DNA of 64,000 nucleotides from Trichobilharzia szidati (taxonomy: Eukaryota; Platyhelminthes; Trematoda; Strigeidida; Schistosomatidae), in assembly GCA_944472155.2 (NCBI GenBank), contig OX235279.1, forward strand, positions 61,167,564-61,231,563, written 5' to 3'. The position numbers were made by a program, and so were the translations under genes. Every line of letters begins with the position of its first letter. Position 1 is the first letter of the stretch. The notes below the pieces were generated by a model, which was not told the origin of the DNA, did no database searches, and worked only from the letters and a program-made list of their open reading frames with translations. Shown here in pieces: positions 23,038-33,762 of the stretch.

Positions 23038-25384
23038 CTAAATTATTTGTTTTGCAGTGTGATATCCTATGCGTGGAGATACCTTGCTACATATTTTGTT
23101 CTAAACCAGCTAAAATTTTCATGCAAATATTGAAGAAAATGTAGATCCTACTTGGGTTTTCTAAATCACCGGAATTGCCGAGTCACTTAATCTATCTGAA
23201 CAGCCATACCATAATGTGTTGCGAAGAACCCCAAATATTTTAACTTATGGTTTCATTACGATACAAAATTCAGACTAACAAACTACCATTATTTGCAATC
23301 ACTCTTATGACCACCGTTCTTATCAGTTTCAGCATTGACACTGGCATCTCAAATAAGCCAGATGACGAGTTGATGTTTAACAAGTACACAAATTCTAGTA
23401 GTCAAAAGGCGCCAAGTAAAACAAATAGATGAAAGAATTCCTTCTAAAATTTACACTGTTTGTGATGAGATGTATCACATCATATCTAGTCAGCGCATCC
23501 AAAGTAGAGGATTCCAATGAATAACATGGTATTTACAGCAGATGAATGTGACATAGTGGGATTGAAGGGAGTAAGAGCGAAACGTCCTCGATACGAATCG
23601 AGCGAACAGAATAAATCAAGTGCACCAAAACGACCGAAATTACATCAATCAATCATTTCAACTGTGTAGATTGAAACATGGGGAGCAGAATCCGGTTCTC
23701 AACAGACAAGAGCTGGCCAAGTTCGTTTTTGTGTGGTCGCCATTTTCAATTACGGCTACATACACATTAGATTATATTACCTTTGTTGTTCCTGATTGTC
23801 TTGTCACGATGGTTCAGTATCAGAGGGACAGCATATCATTTTCAGGTTAAATGGTAGAATGCTCGCCTGCCAGCTTAGGTGAGCCAGTCCAAAGAGTTAG
23901 GAGGTAGTGTGGCCAGAGATCAGATCCATCAGGGTGTGTGACCACACGTCAGTCGTGAGCGTTATTTCCAGTCGAAACCAACTGGAAGGGAGCTGGAAGT
24001 CGTTCAAACAGCCTAACTAATCGGTCTCCTAGAATTGGTGGGTCCAGCGTGATTTATGCCGGCTCAGTCTCTCACTGTATATTATCATTCAATGCCTGCC
24101 ACCTTATGCCATTGTGTTTTCCGCTACCAAGCGCACAGTAGCAGTAGTCCTAGTGAGTCAACCACATGTGTTGCCTGTGATGTTACTTGTCATACACAGG
24201 TTACACTTACACGTTAGTCGAGCGTTGTACGACTGCCAATACCTATAGGTTCTTTGCTAGGCAGTTGCCCGATGTCCGACGAATAACGTGAAACACAAGC
24301 AACAGTTTCTGGAGGTCAGTCACATGGTGCTGGTAATGGTATGAAACCTGATAATTACTGCTACTGATTTCTGAGATTTAAACCCGTAGAGCGTATACTT
24401 GCGCACAAATTATTTCAAGGTTCGAAGCAGTTTTTCTAAAGTAACTGAAGCTGTGGGTATTTCCCCAAAATTATTGGCCACAGCATTCATCACTCAAAAT
24501 TGGATGCTGACTCTCACTGTTTCCTTCGACTTGTTTTGTCGAAAGCCCACGGTCAAGCATCCACGCCATTCGGCGCACCGTCGTGTTACTTTTGTCCGTT
24601 CGTGCACGATCCCTAGCTAGTTAATTTGTCATCCCCGCCCTACGATTTTGGTCCCGTAATATACTTGGCATTTTGACGATCAACCTGGTGTTTTGGTTTA
24701 TCTTCGGTCTACGAAGAACAAATACTGTGGGGATTGTGGGTGTGTGATATTGTGTCAGTATACATCGTGCAATCCACGAACACCAACATCCCCAGCCTCT
24801 GAAAAACGTTGGAACTATTTGCCTCAATTCCGCCAAGAGCTTACTAATATAATTTTTAAATATGTCTACTTCACACTGGGCCCTCCAATTATTGTGGAAC
24901 TGCTCGGCCAGATCTTGATCACACTTCCTAAAAATTTTAATTCACTCATTGTATTTACCTCTTTCGTATCGCATTTATTCCCATTGTTCTTCCCTTTCAC
25001 TTGTTTTTTGAGGGGGAAACATAAAATGGAGCACGTTTCACCAAGTAGCCTGCGAAAGGGAAATTTGAAACTAATGTAGATATAAAGTCATGTCATTGGA
25101 TTTATACTGATACGTGTTAACCAGCGACTCGGTTTTTGTGTTGTCACATGTATCGTAGGGCTATATGCCTTCGTCCTCTCAGACGCCTATGTATAGGAAT
25201 AACATCCGAGTGAGCAGTTGAATACTGCTACGCGTTGAAGCACTGGCAAACATAAAAGTTCTAGCTACATCATCTGTTTGCTCTTCCTGTACTCACTCGG
25301 CCAGTACATTCAATCTGTTTCCTTCCTTCTCTTTCAATATCTTGGGCTGTAGAATGTTGTAAAATCACTAAACAATTGTCAAGT
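23038..25384. other. Inner part of arm C, no firm gene
   Basis: Mirror of the inner part of arm B, with the same possible coding scraps on the opposite strand and the same tRNA-like stretch at about 23845-23875. No feature here differs enough from arm B to show which copy is older. Confidence 0.4.
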
Positions 25385-25981
25385 GAAACGACAATTGCAG
25401 CAGCATCACCACTCAAGTACCGATCAAAATTTCGTCACTGTTACATTGGACACTGAACAAGACTACTATACACAATAACACAAAAAGGCACTTTTTAACA
25501 CGGAGATCATTTACCGCGCGATGTGTTTGAGAAGCAACTATTTTCGGCTATCCCGTAAAGAACAAAACTCTCCAAATCTCTCACGAATCATTTTTGCGCG
25601 CGCTCCTTGAAGTCGTCGTCGTGTTTTTTCCTTCTCACGTTATAATACCTCTTTTGTGAATTTTCCGCTTGGGAAACCTGATCTCCCTAGCCAGAGAATC
25701 AAATTTAAGCATTACATACTTGCTGAGTGTCTGTGTGGTAGGTCCAGTTGTCTCGAACTACCTCCAAAACTTCAGGTGCTTCTTTTGTAGGAGCGTCTTC
25801 CTCACTCGTTCAGATAAACAAGTCTTGTTGGCCTACCACGTGATTGCTTTGAAGCCAATCATCCAGAAAGTACTAGGTAAAGTCGAAAACCTTTTCTTTT
25901 CCTTGTGTTGTACTTTTTCAGTCTTATATTTGTTCATGCCGGTGGATACTGTTGCACTCCTACTCTTATATAGCATAAGTT

Positions 25982-27151
25982 TTGATGATTGTTAATATGG
26001 CTGTCGAAAGTAGCTTTAGAAAAGGCAGTAAAACACCTTACTGTGTTGTCACAAGGGCTTCAACCAGAGAAGGCAAAACCCCAGGGATATCAACTCCATG
26101 TCGCTTAATGATCCTAAAGATTCGTGTAGGTCTCTTCTGTCCTGATACTACACCTGCGTTGCCACAGTCTTGTACTGAAACGGCACAGGCAATACCAGGG
26201 GGACAGGATATTACACATGCATCAACTGAAAGCCAGTGTGTTAATCACAGCGAACCTAAAAGGAAACGCTCAAGACATCATAAGACCTCGAAGGCGTCAT
26301 CAAGTAAGGGAGACGAATGCCAGGCGTGCAGTATCATATTTTCTAAAGCTGGCTCAGCGTTTGAATGCAATTTTTGCAAACGGTGGGTGCACTGCCATTG
26401 TAACAAAGAGGTGCCGAAAGCATACTACAAGTTTATAAGTAATAACCCGTGCCCGTGGTTTTGGTACATCTGTCCACTTTGTCGCCCTGGCATAGTCCCA
26501 CAGAGCGTGTCTGCGGATAGCAGAAACAACAAATCGCTCTTGCGTCCCAACAAAGTCTTATGCAGCTACCCACCTGCTGACACCACACTGCCAAAACTTG
26601 GCTCAGACACTCCAGTCCTACTGACTGAAAATGCCAATTTTCATAAGGTGAAGATTCAAAAGGTTGGACACACAAAATCAAGGGAAGAGAGAATTAGAAA
26701 AGTACCACTTGCATCCGCAAGCAAGTTCGGCAACGCAACAAAGGCTGGCCAAAACCTGATGAAGCCTAAAGTTGCTGATGCTGCAAAGGAATACAAGAAG
26801 CCAAAGGCCGAACCTAAGTCTGTGGTTAATCGGTCTAATTCTCTTATCCTCTATAACGTACCTGTGAGCAAGGACAGCTTACTTGAACAGCGGGCCCTGT
26901 TTGATCAGGAACAGTGGTCAAACCTGTGCAACAAATTATGTCTGAACATTAGTTCAGTGAAATTGTGCAGGGGTGTCCACACGCCTCACGGTAAGCCGCC
27001 CCCATTAAGGGTTACACTGGACTCTGCCGAAGAGGCCGAAAAGGTACTACTGACGGCTCAGGTACTAGCCATCGACAGAAGTTCAAGCATAAGGGTGAGA
27101 CGAGACAGATCATGGGCTATCAGACAAATGGCGGAAAGTCACCAGAATTGA
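25982..27151 (+). CDS. ORF1 protein with PHD-type zinc finger (copy C)
   Basis: 389 residues with all eight zinc ligands. Private changes include Phe11 and an Arg in RVRRDRSW. Confidence 0.8.
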   Translation: MMIVNMAVESSFRKGSKTPYCVVTRASTREGKTPGISTPCRLMILKIRVGLFCPDTTPALPQSCTETAQAIPGGQDITHASTESQCVNHSEPKRKRSRHHKTSKASSSKGDECQACSIIFSKAGSAFECNFCKRWVHCHCNKEVPKAYYKFISNNPCPWFWYICPLCRPGIVPQSVSADSRNNKSLLRPNKVLCSYPPADTTLPKLGSDTPVLLTENANFHKVKIQKVGHTKSREERIRKVPLASASKFGNATKAGQNLMKPKVADAAKEYKKPKAEPKSVVNRSNSLILYNVPVSKDSLLEQRALFDQEQWSNLCNKLCLNISSVKLCRGVHTPHGKPPPLRVTLDSAEEAEKVLLTAQVLAIDRSSSIRVRRDRSWAIRQMAESHQN

Positions 27152-27549
27152 TGACTTCTACCTCTTCGGTCGTACACGGTATCTCGGAGCGGGAAACGGG
27201 CGCTGCTTGTGAAAACACATGCATGACGTACAGCAGTGGAGATGGCTGTCGTCTGAGATGGCCCTGGGCGCTTCTGGAGCCATCTCCATTTCCCGACTAC
27301 CTCGCCCCGCTCATCTCACACTGATTAGCTTTCCGAAGCTGCTAAGTGTCACATTCAACTCCCCAGAGCAGTTGGCCATAGCAATTCAACGGTGGTATGA
27401 GATCAAGGGGAAAATGGGAGGACACATCCGACGCTGCGAAATCAGACCCCGAACAATAAGGAGTCAGCATACTGAGGCTTTAATACGTCCCAAAGCTTCA
27501 GTGACACTAGAGCGATACAGTTCTGAGAATAACAGTCTGTGCCAACCAA

Positions 27550-28659
27550 GTGTCCTGCCTAAATCCATTGAAAAAACCACAACCGACCGGTTCCATTGGA
27601 ATCGGTCGACTAGTCCCAACATTAAGTCCCCTACTAGCAGACAGCTTCACGTCAACTACCCCACAACACGCTGAGGTTGTAAGACTCACTGTCAGCTGCC
27701 TATATAGCAATGTGAGGGGGCTGAGAGGAAAAATAGGTGAACTCCGAAATCTCCAAGCACACCTACCACTGAAAGTGATCGTTCTCACTGAAACGTGGCT
27801 AACCCCCACTATCACCGATAACGAAATCAGTAAAGGTGATATGGTTCTGCTCAGGAGAGACAGGGATAATATGGCAGGAGGGGGAGTTGCTATATACTTT
27901 GACAGGTAACTTAAATGTGTGCGCGCAACGGACCCACCACTTTTTGAACTCCATTTCACCGTAGGCCACACCAAGCATTTACTGGGTGGCATCTACTGAT
28001 CTCCCACCTGTGGGGCAGAGCACAATCAGCTACTGCTCAGCACTATCACAGGGATACGAGAATTGGGCTATGACCGAATCACCATTGCTGGAGATTTGAA
28101 TACCCCATCACTGAACCTTGGCTCGGGGTATGCTAAGGGAAAATTCGGCCGAAATCTTCTGCAAACTATTCGAAACAGGGGACTGACTGAGGACGTTGGA
28201 GACGACACTAGGTGGGGCACTAGTGGAAAGTCACCAAAACTGGACTACATTCTAACTAGTGACCAACTACTCTTCGAAAAGGTCCAGATCATGACTCCTC
28301 TAGGAAGTAGTGGCTATGCGGTCATAGGTTTCGATCTCGTTCTCCGTGAGCAATCATATCTGTGTTACAGCAAGGCTGACTATGCTAAAATGCGGAGGCT
28401 CTTGTCCGACGCAGACTGTCCCTAAGCGTGGGATGAGCTCTCTTTGGATGAACACTGTGAAGTGGTAGAAAAGATTATTCATACAGTAATCTCGGATACC
28501 GTCACTTTAGTCACAACACAGCCCAAAAGAAAGTCATCATGGTTAAAGAGAGGCACGCAGCGTATTCTGCAAGCAAAGCGGAAGGCTTGGTTTACGTGGC
28601 GCGTATCTAAGAGTCAGATCGACCACGACGCATACCTGGAACTCAGGATCCGGCGCTGA
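27550..28659 (+). pseudogene. Endonuclease domain with stops (copy C)
   Basis: One frame through 27550-28659, broken by TAA at 27907, TGA at 27997 and TAA at 28423. It retains ETWLTPT, AGDLNTPS and LDYILTSD. Confidence 0.75.
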
Positions 28660-29072
28660 CGCAAATGGCGCAAATTGATAATTCTAGAATTGACCCCATT
28701 TGATGCAGTAAAACAATTTAACATTACCTTATCTAATTTTCGTATCAAAGATCAAATTTCTTTCCTATTATAAAACTACGATAAGTCTGCTGACAAAAAT
28801 GGAATAAATACATTATTGACTCAAAATAATACATCAATAAACTTTATTTCACGGATGCTGTTCACAACAAAGTTTTATAGAATTGACTTCAAGCTTTATT
28901 TTTCCCAGATATTTGTATCACATTCATCTGAAGTCTGGGTTTTTCGTTAATGCGAAGACAATATTTCTATATCTCTTTATGTGTTACACAGACAAACTAT
29001 TTTGCAGACTGTTCTGACTGACTCTAATGTTAGATTGAACAAACAAACTGTAATTTATATAATAACTTATCC
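28660..29072. other. Unexplained AT-rich insert (copy C)
   Basis: The third copy of the insert. It shifts frame between the endonuclease and the RT linker (629 bases from 28444 to 29073, not a multiple of three). Confidence 0.6.
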
Positions 29073-29390
29073 ATGCCTGTACAATTGGTATGTTCCTGCA
29101 TAAACAGGAATAAATATATATATAACTCCTTGCAAACCCGAAAAACTTGTACCGATTCATGTCGAAAAGAAAATCAACCAGGGACATGCGCCTTAGTGGA
29201 CCAAAACGGTCAATATCCCACTAGTCTGGAGGTAGCTGAAACATTCAGTTTAGCCTTCGCCAAACAGCTAAACAGCAATGTGGGTATTACCGTTACGGAC
29301 CAAAATGGTGGCACCACTATTGCACAGGAGGAAGACCTAATGGCTACTCCCCAAATAAACCCTCCAATAGTACTAAGTAGGCTACAGTGA
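29073..29390 (+). pseudogene. Linker before the reverse transcriptase (copy C)
   Basis: In the same frame as the RT that starts at 29400, with TGA at 29388-29390 between them. Confidence 0.65.
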
Positions 29391-29399
29391 CTCACACCT

Positions 29400-30881
29400 G
29401 TGAAGTTTCCAGGTTGTGACGAAATCAGGCCATCTGTTCTGAAACAGTGCGCCGAAGCTCTCTTTAGGCCCTTATGCGACTTGTTCCAACACTCCATGGA
29501 ATCGGGGAAACTGCCAAGGGAATGGAAAAGAAGCATCCTTTCTCAGTTCTTCAAGGGTGGGGATAGACAAAATCCCACTAGTTATAGACCAGTAGCTCGA
29601 CTCCCAGTGGTATCAAAAGTACTGGAAAGTAATATTGACGATCATATCAGGGAATATCTCGATAGGTCTAATATACTACATGAAGCCCAACACGGTTTCA
29701 GGAAAGGGAGATCCTGCGTTACTAACTTACTATCAGCTTGGGACGATTGGACATCATGCTGGGATATGAATGTTCCAATCCATATGGTCTTCCTAGACTT
29801 TGAGAAGGCACTCGACACTGTTCATCGTGACCTCCTCCTACACAAAATAAGCCAGGTAGGTATAGGTAAGCCAATTCAGTCATGGTTAAAGGACTACCTA
29901 GCTGAAAGGCAATTTTGCGATAAGGTCAATCGAGTCCGATCATCTTGGCACAGCTCGTCATCAGGAGTGTCACAGGGTTCTATCCTAGGACCACTGATGT
30001 TTTTGATTTTTGTCAATTATCTACCATGCCGTCTTAGCTGTCCGACTCTTCTATACTCTGACGACGTGAAGATATGGAGGGCGATAAAGTGCCCGGAGGA
30101 CTCAGATAGGCTACAGGAAGATCTAAGCCTTCTGGAAGACTGGGCGGTGGCCAGTGATATGACTTTGAATCTGAAAAAGTGCAAAGTAGTTAAGTTACGC
30201 ACCTGTAGACTGCAGAATGCAAGTTACACCCTGTGCAATGAAAGCTTGTCCTGCTCAATATCGGAACGTGAATTAGGTCTAGTTCTAACGGAGAAAATGG
30301 ACACAAGCGTAAATTACACGGGGGATGTAGCGAGGGCATATGCAGTCATACACTTTACACATAGACAGTTAGGTGCACTCACTCCTGAGCTCTTCTTAAG
30401 GTTGTACAAAACAGACGTCAGACTTCACCTTGAAGTGCATAATATTATTGCACCCCCACTGCTTAGAAGAGATGCAAACTTCTTGGAAAGAGTCCAACGA
30501 CGGGCAACAAAAGGAGTGGTTGGTCTCCGAAATAAACCATATGATGAAGGGCTGAAGAAATTAGGCCTATTCACACTTAGCTACCGTCGTCTTAGAGGGG
30601 ATTTAATTACTGCCTACAAAATAACAAATGATCAGAATCACCCAAACAAAGGTGTTCTGCCATTGATTAGGTATAGGCTCCCTCGTGGAAATCCTAGAAG
30701 GATAGCTCACCAGAGGGCAAGGACCCGGGTGCGCTCCCACTTTTTTTCATTGCGGGTTTGCCGTCCCTGCAATTCCTTACCGGCAGATGTAGCTATGGCA
30801 CCATCTATGGACGCCTTTAAGCGAAGGCTGGACAACCATGCAGCAACACAAGGACTGCATCCAAATGGCCCATCTCCTTAA
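29400..30881 (+). CDS. Reverse transcriptase with YSDD motif (copy C)
   Basis: 493 residues, open. The catalytic YADD of copies A and B is YSDD here (Ser at residue 220, codon TCT at 30057-30059). The two Asp are kept. It also has Asp for Asn in FCDKVNRVR and Val in IFVNYL. It is one half of a dead polyprotein, so the change probably carries no function. Confidence 0.8.
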   Translation: MKFPGCDEIRPSVLKQCAEALFRPLCDLFQHSMESGKLPREWKRSILSQFFKGGDRQNPTSYRPVARLPVVSKVLESNIDDHIREYLDRSNILHEAQHGFRKGRSCVTNLLSAWDDWTSCWDMNVPIHMVFLDFEKALDTVHRDLLLHKISQVGIGKPIQSWLKDYLAERQFCDKVNRVRSSWHSSSSGVSQGSILGPLMFLIFVNYLPCRLSCPTLLYSDDVKIWRAIKCPEDSDRLQEDLSLLEDWAVASDMTLNLKKCKVVKLRTCRLQNASYTLCNESLSCSISERELGLVLTEKMDTSVNYTGDVARAYAVIHFTHRQLGALTPELFLRLYKTDVRLHLEVHNIIAPPLLRRDANFLERVQRRATKGVVGLRNKPYDEGLKKLGLFTLSYRRLRGDLITAYKITNDQNHPNKGVLPLIRYRLPRGNPRRIAHQRARTRVRSHFFSLRVCRPCNSLPADVAMAPSMDAFKRRLDNHAATQGLHPNGPSP

Positions 30882-31647
30882 AATCGCATACACCATTCAA
30901 AGGTAGACAATTAAGCTGGTCGTTTTACTTCTTTACATTCTCTTCCGTCTTACTCTCCTGACAGCTTTAACTACACCTATTATTATTATTATCGTTATTA
31001 TCTGTATATATATATATATATATATAAACCGGCTGACTGACTGTTGTTACGTTTTCTTATTCTTTTCTGTCTGTTAGTCTGAAAACCCTCACTAATTATA
31101 TCTATTATTATTATTATTATCTCTTTTCTATTGACAACGATACCGAAGGACTAACTGGTGAAAGGATCAACTCCATTCACAGTATTAACAGTCTTAACAC
31201 ACCTTGTACTACAAACCATATATAATTAATCCCTGCACTACTCCTTTGGGAGTCAACCAAAGCTACGACAGTCGAGTGGCGGGACGAGCTACGCAGACGT
31301 TTACCGAAGATCAGCAACCTATACGCCACAATCAAGAGGCGAGCACAAAGAAATCAAATTGGTTTATACTAGCTCATAAAAACGATATTGGATATTGGAA
31401 CACCCATCCTTCTCGACTTGAAATACAACGGGTGACAGGAACGCGAACTCAACTTTTGACGACGATGACATTTTTGGTGACCGCCTCTACATCTTCGAAA
31501 GACAACTTCAGTCCACCGACCCTGAAGAGCAGCTGAGGTGACAAGTGGACCAATTTGTTGAAATTCGATGGCAGCTCTGTAAAAAGCGAAACTGGCGATG
31601 AAAAGGAATGCTTATTGAGTTTCATTTCAAAAAGCTGATGTTTGTAG

Positions 31648-31735
31648 CAAGAAGAACTTCTCCTTTCTGATCGGAAACATCAAGATGAAATTATCCAACT
31701 GCAGAGGGAGATCGATGGACTAAATAGTGAAAAAA
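31648..31735 (+). CDS. Coiled-coil exon
   Basis: Encodes QEELLLSDRKHQDEIIQLQR and onward to SEK in phase 0, with acceptor TTTGTAG before it and donor GTATGT after it. It joins across a 37-base intron to the exon at 31773, giving EK-I-ELKETEANIK in frame. Confidence 0.65.
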
Positions 31736-31772
31736 GTATGTTACATTTCATATCAGGTTATCAAACGACTAG

Positions 31773-31867
31773 TTGAGTTAAAAGAGACCGAAGCAAACAT
31801 TAAATATAGCAATGAAGAGTATAAATCGCTCATCAAAAATCTGGAAAACACTTTAGAAGACGAAAGG
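31773..31867 (+). CDS. Coiled-coil exon
   Basis: Encodes ELKETEANIKYSNEEYKSLI and onward to LEDER. A 34-base intron (31868-31901, GTAAGA to TTTAG) joins it in phase to the next exon. Strongly heptad-like and charged. Confidence 0.65.
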
Positions 31868-31901
31868 GTAAGAAGGTAAATAAAAAAGGAAAAAGATTTA
31901 G

Positions 31902-32195
31902 GCAATGAGAAAAACCGCTGCTAAGCTATTGGAAACCAAAGAAAAAGAAGATGAAGATCTAGTGTGTCTGCTTAACGAGCACCAAGAAAAATGCAGGTTG
32001 GGATTACAGTTCTTGTGACCAGGCGGACAAGTCACGATTTCACGTTAAGTCTATGATCGATATAATAAGCAATATGATTAAAAGCTTTTCCGTATTCCAG
32101 GAAAATCAAAATTTTAGGAATGAAGATATATTTAATATATTAAGGATAGTGAAAGGAAAAGTCGTTGAGTTGAACAAAATATTACACAACAGGTA
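31902..32195 (+). CDS. Coiled-coil exon(s) with an internal phase break
   Basis: The first part encodes AMRKTAAKLLETKEKEDEDL. From about 31990 the coding signal moves to another frame (NAGWDYSSCDQADKSRFHVK, then IVKGKVVELNKILHN). A one-base change in an A-run near 31990 would explain it, and all three copies have the same run length. The donor at 32196 is GTAATG. The next exon does not join in phase, which is a second break. Confidence 0.5.
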
Positions 32196-32304
32196 ATGAA
32201 TGAAATGAAGTTGTTACATACTTAGATCACTGATTATGCGTGATTTCGAATCGAATTTATATTACATATATGGTAATTTTAAATTTAATATGATTTTTCG
32301 GCAG

Positions 32305-32354
32305 CTGATCCTGTGATGGAAAGTCAGCTCTTAAGTATTGATCGTGAAGACTCG
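32305..32354 (+). CDS. Small coiled-coil exon
   Basis: Encodes DPVMESQLLSIDREDS, preceded by TTCGGCAG and followed by GTAAAA. The 36-base intron 32355-32390 joins it in phase to the next exon. Confidence 0.5.
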
Positions 32355-32390
32355 GTAAAAAGTTAAAATATTTCATAAAAACAATATTAG

Positions 32391-32507
32391 GTCATCCTGA
32401 AAAGAAAGGTCGCGGAACTAGAGAAGGAAATTGAATGCGAGTACAAAAGGCTAAATAACATGAGAGAAGCTCTTGAAAAATGTCAGATATTCAATCAAAA
32501 ATTGCAG
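32391..32507 (+). CDS. Coiled-coil exon
   Basis: 39 codons beginning VILKRKVAELEKEIECEYKR and ending NQKLQ, phase 0 at both ends. A 39-base intron follows (GTAACC to GAAAG). Confidence 0.65.
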
Positions 32508-32546
32508 GTAACCGTTGATTACAAATTTTTTCATACGCTATGAAAG

Positions 32547-32651
32547 ATTGATAACGATGAAGTGCATTCGAAACTGACGTCAGAAAAACAGAAGTACGCT
32601 GAAGCCCATGGGAATCATTTAAAGTAGGAGGCCTTGGTCAAACTTCTACAA
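32547..32651 (+). CDS. Coiled-coil exon with nonsense codon in this copy
   Basis: 35 codons from IDNDEVHSKLTSEKQKYAEA to EALVKLLQ. A TAG follows HLK in copies A and C; copy B has TCA. The 37-base intron 32652-32688 joins in phase to the exon at 32689. Confidence 0.65.
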
Positions 32652-32688
32652 GTAACAATGAGCTTTTTACACCGTGTTTTACTCACAG

Positions 32689-32922
32689 GAACAAATGAAA
32701 ATCACTAAAGAAGAAGTGAAAGAAATGAGAACAAAGGTCTTTGAAGTCAAGAAAGAACTAGAAGAGGAGAGGTATTTTTTAAAAGTCGGTTTACATGCTT
32801 ATATGGCTAATTGTTCAAAATTAAAAGATAGTCTGAAGGCCTGCGAAACGAGATATAATGAACTGAAGTTGAGTGGTGGGGTAAACTGGAAAGCTTTAAA
32901 CCTGACACATTCTGAAATCAAG
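32689..32922 (+). CDS. Coiled-coil exon, 78 codons
   Basis: Open from EQMKITKEEVKEMRTKVFEV to LNLTHSEIK in all three copies, bounded by CTCACAG and GTGAAT. Charged heptads dominate. The counterparts are 1971-2204 (A) and 12915-13148 (B). Confidence 0.7.
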
Positions 32923-33302
32923 GTGAATATGTGTAGATGTTTTCTGATAGTCATAAATTATTTTAAAATCATTTTCAAACTTCTATATACACGAATCCAT
33001 TTGTGACTTCATTGTCGCCACTTTGATTACTTAGCGCATAAAGCCAATGCAATATAGAGAAGGTAAATCCAGTTTGTGGTTTTTTGAGAATGTATCAGTA
33101 ACTACTTAGAAGAAGATACTGGTGGATCCATTAAATAGACTTAACTGATAATTGACATGGTTATGATTCAACTCTGCCAATGTAACTTATTTCATTCGTG
33201 CTGTAAACATGTTAATCAGTGAATCGACATAAGAATACTTCAGACTATGCTGAGCACTGTGCTTAGAAACCATTTTCGTTCGAAGTCGAATAGAAAAGTA
33301 AA

Positions 33303-33762
33303 TTACAGTTTACAGTTTACAATTTATTTAGTATAGTAGGCTCTATGCCTGTGTTAATCCTTTCGATTTGTTACACACAGGAGGTCCAATCTCGCCTTGA
33401 ATGAATCAGCGGATGACGCTGATACAACGTGTTCCGGTAGGGAGTTCCAATGGTTCACAATTCGATGCGAAAAACGGATCTCCAGACGCAGACGATTCGA
33501 CCGTGGTTTTTGAACCTTGAGGTGATGTCCTCGCAATTGGTTGGTGCTAGAAGGAAGAAATAAATTAGATATATTAGCTCCAAAATCATTTCTTAGGATA
33601 CTGTATGCTAGTATTAGGTCACCCTAAGTCGTCTGTATGACAGTGGAAATAAACTCAGTCGAGTTAACCTCTCCCCAAATGGGAATGTTGAGAAACCCTT
33701 TATTAGCTTAGTTCCTACTCTTTGCACGCTTTCTAATAAGTCTATTTCGTATTTGAAATTGT
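33303..33762 (-). mobile_element. 3' fragment of a second CR1-like element (copy C)
   Basis: Mirror copy of the fragment in A and B. The tail repeat faces left at about 33303-33321. In this copy it interrupts the coiled-coil locus between the exon ending at 32922 and the exons beyond 36960. Confidence 0.8.

Larger units (their letters stand above)
25385..31121 (+). mobile_element. Degenerate CR1-like element (copy C)
   Basis: Mirror copy. It lies upstream of, and in the same orientation as, the coiled-coil exons. The 3' tail has (TA)n near 31006-31025 and (ATT)n ending near 31121. In-frame stops are shared with A and B at 27907 (TAA), 27997 (TGA), 28423 (TAA) and 29388 (TGA). Confidence 0.8.

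Noticed and set aside
22821..23144. 107-residue frame across the palindrome spacer
   Set aside because: It runs from unique spacer into arm sequence, has no motif, and no splice or start context supports it.
25669..25995. 108-residue hydrophobic frame upstream of ORF1 in copy C (also in B)
   Set aside because: No ATG start, no recognisable domain, and it lies where the element's 5' leader is expected.
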